Below, piece by piece: positions 8,647 through 15,253 of a DNA stretch of 35,691 bases; positions within the stretch are counted from its first letter, which is position 1, and every line of letters begins with the position of its first letter. The translations under genes and the position numbers were made by a program. The stretch lies in assembly GCA_018692315.1 (NCBI GenBank), contig JABHKC010000041.1:1-35691 (forward strand), read 5' to 3'. This stretch comes from Bacteroidota bacterium (GTDB lineage: Bacteria; Bacteroidota; Bacteroidia; Bacteroidales; JABHKC01). Under the pieces are notes generated by a model. That model made no database searches and was not told the DNA's origin. It saw only the letters and a program-made list of their open reading frames with translations.

Positions 8647-9981
8647 TCAATACTTAACAATAACTTTGGTTTTCCATTTTCCAATAAAATAGTAAACCAA
8701 AGAGAATGTCATTCCAACGCCCCAACCAGCAGGAATTCCCCACCAAATACCAACAACTCCGATTTTCTGTGACAGAAAAACAGACAATGGTACTCTTACC
8801 ACCCAAAGAGCCAATAAAGTAATAAACATAGGCATAAGGGTATCGCCTGCACCTCTGAAAACTGCATTAAAAACAAATAGTACCGAGAATAAAATATAAA
8901 ACAGACTTACAATTTGAAGATATTCAGCTCCAATTTCAATAACATTTGTGTCAGGACTAAAGAGCCGCATTAGTTCGGTCCTAAAAATATTTATTATCAG
9001 AGTAAGAGATACGGAAATAATTGAGGTCATTATTAATGTTGCTACAAGTCCTTTTCTAACCCGTTCGGCTTTATTTGCTCCAAGATTTTGCCCCACAAAT
9101 GTCGAAAAAGCAGCAGCAAAATTCATTGCAGGTAATATTGCAAAAGAATCTATTCTGCCCGCAACAGAATAGGCAGCAACCGTGTCGGTTCCAAAATCAT
9201 TCACAATGCGAAATAAAGCAAGAAGTCCGAGCGAAACAATAGTTTGCTGAAATCCTGAGGGTAAGCCTATCCTTAAACTCCGCATAAACATTTCCCATTC
9301 GAAATTAATTTTCAGGAAAGAAATTTGAATAATCTTATGATATTTATTCAAATATAATACTATCATCAAAAAAGAAACTCCTTGCGAAATGACAGTAGCA
9401 ATTGCAACTCCCTCAATTCCCCATCCGAAAACCACTATGAACAACAAATCTAAAAATATGTTTAGTATTGTTGAAAGTATAAGAAAATATAATGGAGTTT
9501 TGGAATCGCCTAAACCTCTGAGAATTGCAGCAGTGCCATGGAATCCAAACATTGTTACGCTACCGAGAATAAAAATATTGAAATAGGTAGTTGCTTGTGG
9601 AATAATTTCAGCCGGAAGTTTTATCAATTTAAATATCTCATCGCTGAAAATTATCCCAATGGCACTTACAACAATTGATGATATGAATAATATTACATTC
9701 ATAGTATCAATTGCTAACTTTACTTTTGCATAATTTTTGGCACCGAAATATTGAGCTATTATTATAGTGGCACCAGAGCTTAATCCGATTACCATAGAAA
9801 TTAAAACAAAAATCAACGGGAACGAAGCCCCCACTGCCCCTAATGCTTCTTTTCCAAGATAGTTTCCTACAATTATACTATCAATAATATTATATAATTG
9901 TTGGAAAACATTGCCAAAAAGCATTGGAAGTGCAAAGTGCAAAATTCTTTTTGCCTCGCTTCCCTGTGTGAGATCTTTCAT
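8647..9981 (-). CDS. MATE family multidrug/toxin efflux transporter
   Basis: A 444-residue protein with about 12 transmembrane segments in two related halves, the normal MATE size and layout. Typical features include the N-terminal 'ILHFALPMLFGNVFQQLYNIIDSIIVGNYLG' helix, the 'GASFPLIFVL' and 'SSGATIIIAQYFGAKN' segments, and the second-half 'VAAYSVAGRIDSFAILPAMNFAAAFSTFVGQNLGA' motif. It belongs to the MatE/NorM-DinF group exporting cationic compounds against H+ or Na+; substrate and coupling ion are not readable. It is transcribed leftward and ends 14 nt from the convergent M28 gene. The upstream SPOR gene ends 79 nt before it on the same strand, so a shared transcript is possible. Confidence 0.92.
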   Translation of the reverse strand: MKDLTQGSEAKRILHFALPMLFGNVFQQLYNIIDSIIVGNYLGKEALGAVGASFPLIFVLISMVIGLSSGATIIIAQYFGAKNYAKVKLAIDTMNVILFISSIVVSAIGIIFSDEIFKLIKLPAEIIPQATTYFNIFILGSVTMFGFHGTAAILRGLGDSKTPLYFLILSTILNIFLDLLFIVVFGWGIEGVAIATVISQGVSFLMIVLYLNKYHKIIQISFLKINFEWEMFMRSLRIGLPSGFQQTIVSLGLLALFRIVNDFGTDTVAAYSVAGRIDSFAILPAMNFAAAFSTFVGQNLGANKAERVRKGLVATLIMTSIISVSLTLIINIFRTELMRLFSPDTNVIEIGAEYLQIVSLFYILFSVLFVFNAVFRGAGDTLMPMFITLLALWVVRVPLSVFLSQKIGVVGIWWGIPAGWGVGMTFSLVYYFIGKWKTKVIVKY

Positions 9982-10060
9982 TTATTATTTACTGATATGC
10001 ACTGTATGTGCCTAAATTTATGTGTCTTAAATGCTCCTGAATTATTATAATATTATTTCA

Positions 10061-10543
10061 CTATTCTTCAGATTTTTCTACTAATTTCGGATAATTCATA
10101 TTGTTTTCAATAACAAAATATGCTTCAGGAAAATCATTCAAAATTGTTTTATAAAAATGAAAGCCTTCGTTTTTAGTTCTATAGTCGCCAATCCGAATTT
10201 TGAAATATGGCTGATGATAAATTAAATATGTTTTTTCGTTCGGATATTTTGCAAGAAATTTCGATTGAGCTTTTCTTGCATTTTTTCTTGCATCGTGTCC
10301 CGAACCAGAATAGATTTGAATTCGGTAGCCCGATATGGTATTCTTTTTTTTATTTAGTTTTATATGCTTATTTACAAGTACATGCAAATCTTCTTCTTGA
10401 TAAATTGATACTTTAGTTTTTGAACTATCGCATTTTTGTAGTTGATAAAAAATTTCGCTCTCTTCAAAGTTTTGAGTTTCTTGTCCAAAAACTAAGCAAT
10501 ATGACAACAAAAACAAAACTATATTGCTGAAAATTAATCTCAT
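10061..10543 (-). CDS. Exported SPOR-domain protein
   Basis: A 160-residue protein with a signal peptide (MRLIFSNIVLFLLSYCLVFG) and Gln21 as predicted mature N-terminus. Residues ~72-150 form a SPOR domain: 'GYRIQIYSGSGHDARKNA' starts the first beta strand and helix, and 'YFKIRIGDYRTKNEG' is the typical central strand and turn. SPOR domains bind glycan strands lacking stem peptides at sites of cell-wall turnover. The ~50-residue linker before the domain is Lys/Glu-rich. Small exported SPOR proteins are common in Bacteroidetes; a specific role in division or wall remodelling is inferred only. Neighbours on the same strand are the USP gene upstream (102-nt gap) and MATE downstream. Confidence 0.85.
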   Translation of the reverse strand: MRLIFSNIVLFLLSYCLVFGQETQNFEESEIFYQLQKCDSSKTKVSIYQEEDLHVLVNKHIKLNKKKNTISGYRIQIYSGSGHDARKNARKAQSKFLAKYPNEKTYLIYHQPYFKIRIGDYRTKNEGFHFYKTILNDFPEAYFVIENNMNYPKLVEKSEE

Positions 10544-10645
10544 ATTAATTCTTTGTTCTTTCTTTTCTATTTAATAATTTGGGAGGTTTCAAAAACGATT
10601 ATTCAAAAAATAGTAATTAAATTGTTAAAATAACTCAATTATTGA

Positions 10646-11476
10646 TTAAAAATTATGAATGCTAATAACCGGAATTGTAGAATGATTTACCATTTGTTGA
10701 GCGTAATCTCCTAACCATAAACTTTCGGCACTTTCGGTTTGTTCGGTCATTATTGAAACTAACTGTGCATCAACTTCCTTAGCATAGTCTAAGGTAATTT
10801 TTGTTATATTATCGCCGTAGATTAATTCTTTGCTGCATTTAATATTAAGTGAAATTAAATGATTGTAAACCTGATCGCAATATTTTTCAATTTTAAAAAT
10901 TACTGCTTTTCTGTTTGTTTCTCTAACTCCAACTATCTTTACTTCGGCTCCAAATTTTAAAGCAAGCTCGGCTATGAATGGAACTTTTTGCCTGGTTTCT
11001 CTGCTAATGTCGATTGGTAGAACAAAACGTTTTAGTTCGGAAGGTAAATATCCAAGCCTAATAGTAATTACCGGACAAGGTGCATTGCTCACAACTCTAT
11101 ATGCGTTGCTTCCTATCATATATTCCTCGAAACCAGAAACACCATGAGTTCCCATTACAATTAAATAAGCATCATCATATTTTGCCTGATTTGTAATTTC
11201 TCTATAAATGCTCCCTGTTCTGATTTTATAGTCAAAAATTCCAGATACTAAATATTTATCTCTGAATTTTTCTATTAGCATATCAAAATAATGGTCAACA
11301 GATTTTTTGTACTCTGGTTCATCTTTAGCCAAATCGAATTGCACATCGAAGTTTCGGCTTTTTTTGACAAAAATCAGTCTAATGTGGGTTTGCAATTTAT
11401 TTGCCATAATAATAGCATGCTCAAGAGCATTTATTGAATCTTCCGAAAAATCTATTGGAACTACTATTCTTTTCAT
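10646..11476 (-). CDS. Tandem-domain universal stress protein (UspA family)
   Basis: A 276-residue cytoplasmic protein made of two USP domains. Domain 1 (residues 1-140) begins 'MKRIVVPIDFSEDSINALEHA' and carries the ATP-binding signature 'MGTHGVSGFEEYMIGSNA' (G109, G112, G115, G122-S123), so it should bind ATP. Domain 2 (~149-276) keeps the fold ('RFVLPIDISRE' start) but lacks the Gly-rich signature: the equivalent stretch reads 'SIMTEQTESAESLWLGDYA', so ATP binding there is doubtful. This intact/degenerate pairing is common in Bacteroidetes tandem USPs. It is divergent from the e(P4)-like nucleotidase gene, with 96 nt between starts holding a candidate promoter on each strand. Confidence 0.9.
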   Translation of the reverse strand: MKRIVVPIDFSEDSINALEHAIIMANKLQTHIRLIFVKKSRNFDVQFDLAKDEPEYKKSVDHYFDMLIEKFRDKYLVSGIFDYKIRTGSIYREITNQAKYDDAYLIVMGTHGVSGFEEYMIGSNAYRVVSNAPCPVITIRLGYLPSELKRFVLPIDISRETRQKVPFIAELALKFGAEVKIVGVRETNRKAVIFKIEKYCDQVYNHLISLNIKCSKELIYGDNITKITLDYAKEVDAQLVSIMTEQTESAESLWLGDYAQQMVNHSTIPVISIHNF

Positions 11477-11499
11477 AATTATTGCTTTTTTTATTTTTC

Positions 11500-11507
11500 A
11501 AAGATAA
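11500..11507 (-). promoter_or_regulatory. Putative -7 box (TATCTTTG) for the universal stress protein gene
   Basis: On the minus strand 11507-11500 reads TATCTTTG, matching TAnnTTTG, 23 nt upstream of the ATG at 11476. A weak -33 candidate (TTTC) sits about 17 nt further upstream. Motif-based inference. Confidence 0.45.
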
Positions 11508-11521
11508 TATTTTGTTAGAAA

Positions 11522-11553
11522 TTGAAAGCATTTGCCGAAAAAATTATCTTTGT
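11522..11553 (+). promoter_or_regulatory. Putative Bacteroidetes promoter for the nucleotidase lipoprotein gene
   Basis: ATTG at 11522-11525 (near the -33 TTTG), then a 20-nt spacer, then TATCTTTG at 11546-11553 (exact TAnnTTTG -7 box), which ends 19 nt before the ATG at 11573. Spacing fits the phylum's primary sigma factor. It is arranged back to back with the box for the universal stress protein gene. Confidence 0.5.
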
Positions 11554-11572
11554 AGAAATTTAAAACTACAAA

Positions 11573-12403
11573 ATGAATAGATTTATTATTTTATCTGTAT
11601 TGCTGATTTTTGCTACCTTTTCGTGCAAACGAGTAGCTATTAAAAACAAGAATTCCGATGAAAATATCACCTTAAAAAATGACGAAAATTACTCGTCAGA
11701 TTATCTTTTGCAATCGACTTTATGGTATCAAAAATCGGCTGAAATGCAGGCAATTTATCATCAGAATTTCAATTTAGCCAAACTTGTTTTTAATAATAAA
11801 CTTGCCGAAAACAAAAGTCAAAAACCAAAAGCTATTGTTGTTGATATTGATGAAACTATGCTTGACAATAGCCCATATGAAGCCAATTTGATAAAAACAA
11901 ATACCAGTTATACAAAAAAAACATGGAACGAATGGTGCAAGCTCAAAATTGCAAAAGCCTTGCCTGGAGCAGTCGATTTTACAAATTTTGTAAAATCTAA
12001 AGGTGTTGAGGTGTTTTACATTTCAAATCGCTACGAAAGTTCGGTGGAAGCAAGCATGGAAAATATGAAAACTCTGAATTTTCCGTTCATCGACAAAAAC
12101 CATTTTCTGTTTAAAAATAAAATTAGCAGTAAAACCGAAAGGAGAAATAAAGTTGCACAGAATTATGAAATAGTTATGCTTCTCGGAGATAATCTTGCTG
12201 ATTTCGCAGGAATATTCGAAAATCGAAGCGAATATTTTGGTTTTAACATTGTTGATGAAAATAAGTATTTGTTTGGCAACAAATATTTCATTTTTCCAAA
12301 TCCAATGTATGGTTCGTGGGAAAAGGCAGTTTTTGGTGGCAGCATGAAATTTTCGGCAGAAGAAAAAGATAGTTTGCGGAAAACTAATTTGATTGGATAT
12401 TAA
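11573..12403 (+). CDS. e(P4)-like 5'-nucleotidase / HAD acid phosphatase lipoprotein
   Basis: A 276-residue lipoprotein: short signal peptide ending FATFSC, lipidated Cys18. It has the HAD motifs in order: 'VVDIDETMLDNSP' (motif I, nucleophile D91 and D93), 'VFYISNRY' (motif II, S151), a Lys/Arg-rich stretch near residue 190, and 'VMLLGDNLADF' (motif IV, D206 and D210). These place it in the lipoprotein e(P4) family of class C acid phosphatases, Mg2+-dependent enzymes that dephosphorylate nucleoside monophosphates (and nicotinamide mononucleotide in Haemophilus) outside the inner membrane. Expected role is nucleotide or phosphate scavenging. Length is typical. It is a single gene with its own promoter, converging on the sensor kinase gene at 12443. 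Confidence 0.9.
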   Translation: MNRFIILSVLLIFATFSCKRVAIKNKNSDENITLKNDENYSSDYLLQSTLWYQKSAEMQAIYHQNFNLAKLVFNNKLAENKSQKPKAIVVDIDETMLDNSPYEANLIKTNTSYTKKTWNEWCKLKIAKALPGAVDFTNFVKSKGVEVFYISNRYESSVEASMENMKTLNFPFIDKNHFLFKNKISSKTERRNKVAQNYEIVMLLGDNLADFAGIFENRSEYFGFNIVDENKYLFGNKYFIFPNPMYGSWEKAVFGGSMKFSAEEKDSLRKTNLIGY

Positions 12404-12406
12404 CAA

Positions 12407-12434
12407 CTTGAATTATTGAGTAAAATCATTCAAG
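12407..12434. terminator. Weak inverted repeat between convergent genes
   Basis: Arms cttgaat (12407-12413) and attcaag (12428-12434) with a 14-nt loop lie in the 39-nt gap between the nucleotidase and sensor kinase stops. The stem is short and AT-rich without a strong T tract, so a bidirectional terminator role is only tentative. Confidence 0.25.
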
Positions 12435-12442
12435 CTAATTTT

Positions 12443-13963
12443 TCAGCAAGAATAAATTGTTATAATAAAACTTGTGCCAACATTTTGTTCCGATTCTACT
12501 GCAATTTCAAATTTGTGAGCATCAATAATTTTTTTACAAATACTTATTCCTAAACCTGTGCCTTTTTCGCCGCCTGTTCCATCTGTACTTTTATCGAAAG
12601 TGTCTGAAAACAATTTCTTTCTTGCATGATCGGGCATTCCAACTCCTGTGTCGGTAAGTTTAATAATTGTTTGCTCTGGATTCTGAATTGCCGACAAACT
12701 GATTTTTCCACCCGCCGGAGTAAATTTCACTGCATTCCCAATCAAATTGTTCAAAACCTGGCTGAATAATGCTTCGTCAACATCTACAAAAATATCTTCG
12801 TCAACATCCATTTCGAACTTGATGTTTTTCTCCTGCATCTTCGAGGAAAGATTTTTTCGCGAAACATTTCCAATCTCAATTAGCTTGATTTTTTTAGGAT
12901 AAACTTGAAATTTTCCAAGTTCCAGATTAGACCAATGATAAAGTTTGTTGTTGTAATCTAACAGTCTTTTTAGTTCCTCATTTATGTCTATTATATCGGA
13001 TTGATGTGATTCGTCAATTTTATTAAAAAAAGTTTCGTCTTGGAGCAAAATATCTGAAAGAGCAACAACTGCTGCAATAGGCGAACGCAAATCGTGAGAT
13101 ACAATTGATACGAACTGGTCTTTAAACTTCAGAAGTTTTTTGAGTGCATTTTCAGCTTTAGCCAATTTATCGTAGGCAAGACTTTTTTCTCTTGCTTTCT
13201 GAATAAGTAATTGGCTTTCTTCAACTGAGGTACTTATTGATTGAATAAATAATAGTTTCTTATTGTTTACAACTGCTGCCATTGCCTGAAGATGAAAATC
13301 TTCGCCATCGGTATTTGATTCTGTCCATCTGTCTGACATGACTTTTTCCGAATCGCTTTCTTCCCAATGGTTTTCTGCCATAGGCAAAAATGTTTGAATA
13401 AATGGGAAATAGTCGGAAATAATAAACTCTACTCTATTAGTAATTGAATCGGAAAATAATTCGACAAACCATTTTGGGAAACTTCCCACAATTTTAAAAA
13501 CATCATCACTTATTCTTTCAAATGTAACTACTTCAAACAGGTTTAAAACGTCTATTGAAATAGATTTATCTAATTTTTTCGACGAACGGGCAAGCATCAA
13601 TTGGGTCTCATTTTGTTTTTGCAGAATATTTCGCAGTTTGTTAACATCCTGTGTTTTATCTAACAAAACTACCCAACAGTTCGTTTGGTCTTTTATTATG
13701 TGAATATCGGCATAAACTTCTTGCTCGGTTTGAATATTTGGCAATATTATCAAAGGAGTTTCGAGCGGAAAAATTCCATCGAGAAATGGTACTATTTGTT
13801 CTATTTGAACGTTTTTGCTAATGCTGAAAATTCCATAAATTTCTAAGTTTCCTTCCCATGAAATAACTTTACCTTCTTTAGACAATTTTATAAAAACAGG
13901 ATTTTGACATCCTATCAACAAGTCTTGTAAATATTTATCGATATTATTAGGTATATTTATCAC
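12443..13963 (-). CDS. Soluble sensor histidine kinase with two sensor domains
   Basis: A 506-residue cytoplasmic kinase with no membrane segment. Residues 1-115 form a PAS-like domain ('VFIKLSKEGKVISWEGNLEIYG ... CWVVLLDKT'). Residues ~135-275 form a second sensor domain shared with the upstream pseudo-kinase ('YFPFIQTFLPMAENHW', 'SDRWTES', 'LIQKAREKSLAYDKL'). The dimerisation/phospho-acceptor domain has 'FVSIVSHDLRSP' with H290. The ATPase domain shows the N box (N410 in 'NNLIGNAVKFTP'), G1 'DTGVGMP' (438-444) and G2 'KGTGLGIS' (467-474). All catalytic parts look intact. It lacks a receiver and probably passes phosphate to the hybrid kinase's receivers or to a regulator elsewhere. It is the last gene of the cluster, 142 nt after the pseudo-kinase, so it may also have its own promoter; I found no clear one. 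Confidence 0.9.
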   Translation of the reverse strand: MINIPNNIDKYLQDLLIGCQNPVFIKLSKEGKVISWEGNLEIYGIFSISKNVQIEQIVPFLDGIFPLETPLIILPNIQTEQEVYADIHIIKDQTNCWVVLLDKTQDVNKLRNILQKQNETQLMLARSSKKLDKSISIDVLNLFEVVTFERISDDVFKIVGSFPKWFVELFSDSITNRVEFIISDYFPFIQTFLPMAENHWEESDSEKVMSDRWTESNTDGEDFHLQAMAAVVNNKKLLFIQSISTSVEESQLLIQKAREKSLAYDKLAKAENALKKLLKFKDQFVSIVSHDLRSPIAAVVALSDILLQDETFFNKIDESHQSDIIDINEELKRLLDYNNKLYHWSNLELGKFQVYPKKIKLIEIGNVSRKNLSSKMQEKNIKFEMDVDEDIFVDVDEALFSQVLNNLIGNAVKFTPAGGKISLSAIQNPEQTIIKLTDTGVGMPDHARKKLFSDTFDKSTDGTGGEKGTGLGISICKKIIDAHKFEIAVESEQNVGTSFIITIYSC

Positions 13964-14105
13964 TGTTCTAATTTTAATTTAATCTAAATTATTTCATTCT
14001 GTGCAAATAAGGATATTGAATATTATTGATTTCCGTCAAACATTAAAAATCTATTCACAAACTTTTGATTTTCAAATATTTTTTAGCATCTAAGTTTTAA
14101 TTTTC

Positions 14106-14735
14106 TTAGTCTTCATCGAACCATATTATGTTGTTTTTGAGCAGGGATAATCTTTCAATCTCGTCAGCAAATTCGTCAAATAAGGTTTTGTCTTTAACTT
14201 TTGCTTTTAGTTCGTTCAAATTTGTAATGACAGCTTCCAACTCACTATAAACAATAGGAAAAACTTGTTTGTTGTAGTTAATATTAGTTTCGAGTTTACT
14301 GGTTACTTTTTTCAAACTTTCATATTTCAAACTTTTATTTCTAGCTTTTTGAATAAAGGTGTAATTCCCAATTATTTTTTCATTAATATTTTCAATTAAC
14401 AAATAATCATTGCCACTCATTTTCATAGCAAAAGCTCGTAGATAATAAACATTTTCATGCTTGTCTGATTCTAACCAAAGGTCTGAGCAGATACTTGATT
14501 CCAAATCATTTTCCCAAAAAAGGTAAGCAGTTTCCAAAAAACTTTCTAAAAATGGGAAAAACTTACTATAGTCAATATTTTTATCAAAATCAAAATCAAA
14601 ATCTAAATCATCTAGTATCTCCTTTAACCACAATGGAGTCTCATTTAATAATTTAAATTTATTTTGCTTAACTCTTAATAAAATTGCAAATTCCAATTTA
14701 GAAAATAGACTATATATGTCTGAATTATTTCCCAT
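14106..14735 (-). CDS. Pseudo-histidine kinase: sensor domain plus His-less dimerisation helix
   Basis: A 209-residue protein homologous to residues ~135-345 of the downstream kinase. Shared landmarks are 'KFFPFLESFLETAYLFWEND' against 'DYFPFIQTFLPMAENHWEES', 'CSDLWLES' against 'MSDRWTES', and 'FIQKARNKSLKYESL' against 'LIQKAREKSLAYDKL'. It continues into a region aligning with the kinase's DHp helices, but the acceptor motif 'IVSHDLRSP' reads 'IVYSELEAV', so the phospho-His is Ser164. It stops after 'NIIWFDED' where the kinase has 'KLYHWSNLE', with no ATPase domain. It therefore cannot autophosphorylate but could dimerise with, or titrate signals from, the real kinase. Residues 45-51 are a DFDFDFD run encoded by a 6-nt tandem repeat (~14584-14601). 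It starts 8 nt after the GTPase stop: operonic. Confidence 0.8.
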   Translation of the reverse strand: MGNNSDIYSLFSKLEFAILLRVKQNKFKLLNETPLWLKEILDDLDFDFDFDKNIDYSKFFPFLESFLETAYLFWENDLESSICSDLWLESDKHENVYYLRAFAMKMSGNDYLLIENINEKIIGNYTFIQKARNKSLKYESLKKVTSKLETNINYNKQVFPIVYSELEAVITNLNELKAKVKDKTLFDEFADEIERLSLLKNNIIWFDED

Positions 14736-14743
14736 TTCTTTAA

Positions 14744-15244
14744 TTACTGATTTTTCAATATATCTCTACTTAGTTCAAGGAAAGCCAATTCCACTGCTTC
14801 GCCGGTTTTTGCACTGGTAAAATAATATTTCCAACCTTTTTGTTTAATTTTTTCGATTATGTTATCGTCAATTTCCCATTCGTCTTTCATATCTACTTTG
14901 TTTATTAGCAAATAAAATGGGATTTTACCGACTGTAATATTTATCATTTGATTCAGATATTCGGCTACTTCGAGAGTGTTTTTCCGAGTGCCGTCAATTA
15001 CAAGAAAATAACCTGCCGAACCGACGAGGTATGATGATTGAACTTTCTGATAATCGTCTTCGCCATGAATATCCCAAAGTATCAAATCTAATTTGGTTCC
15101 ATCTATGTTTAATGATTTTTTGTCTATTTTTACTCCTATTGTGGTTAAATATTTTTCAGAGAAAATACTCTTAACAAATCTTTGCACCAAACTAGTTTTG
15201 CCGACTGCATATGCACCAATCATGCATATTTTCTTCTTAACCAT
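14744..15244 (-). CDS. Rab/Ras-like small GTPase
   Basis: A 166-residue single-domain GTPase. Motifs: P loop 'GAYAVGKTS' (10-18), switch I Thr in 'YLTTIGVKI' (T34/T35), Walker B/switch II 'WDIHGEDDY' (D58, G61), 'NKVD' (115-118) and 'TSAKTGE' (143-149). Spacing and the 'TTIGV' and 'WDIHG' motifs resemble eukaryotic Rab/Ras and the prokaryotic Ras-like group (which includes MglA), rather than Era/TrmE-type GTPases. The catalytic Gln of Ras (Q61) is Glu62 here, suggesting slow intrinsic hydrolysis or an altered partner-assisted mechanism. It has no C-terminal Cys or lipidation tail (ends DILKNQ), so membrane recruitment would need a partner, perhaps the adjacent OmpA-like membrane protein. It lies 9 nt after that gene and 8 nt before the pseudo-kinase: tightly operonic. 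Confidence 0.92.
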   Translation of the reverse strand: MVKKKICMIGAYAVGKTSLVQRFVKSIFSEKYLTTIGVKIDKKSLNIDGTKLDLILWDIHGEDDYQKVQSSYLVGSAGYFLVIDGTRKNTLEVAEYLNQMINITVGKIPFYLLINKVDMKDEWEIDDNIIEKIKQKGWKYYFTSAKTGEAVELAFLELSRDILKNQ

Positions 15245-15253
15245 AACTATTTA

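Noticed and set aside
12023-12406. 127-codon minus-strand frame opposite the nucleotidase gene
   Set aside because: It overlaps all of the HAD motif II-IV region of the real gene and has no recognisable domain.
13964-14105. Search for a separate promoter before the soluble sensor kinase
   Set aside because: TTTG-rich segments are present but none gives TAnnTTTG with a correctly spaced -33 element, so no promoter is called.
14584-14601. 6-nt tandem repeat encoding DFDFDFD in the pseudo-kinase
   Set aside because: Only about three copies, in frame, with unit length a multiple of three, so slippage would not switch the gene off; low interest as a phase-variation site.
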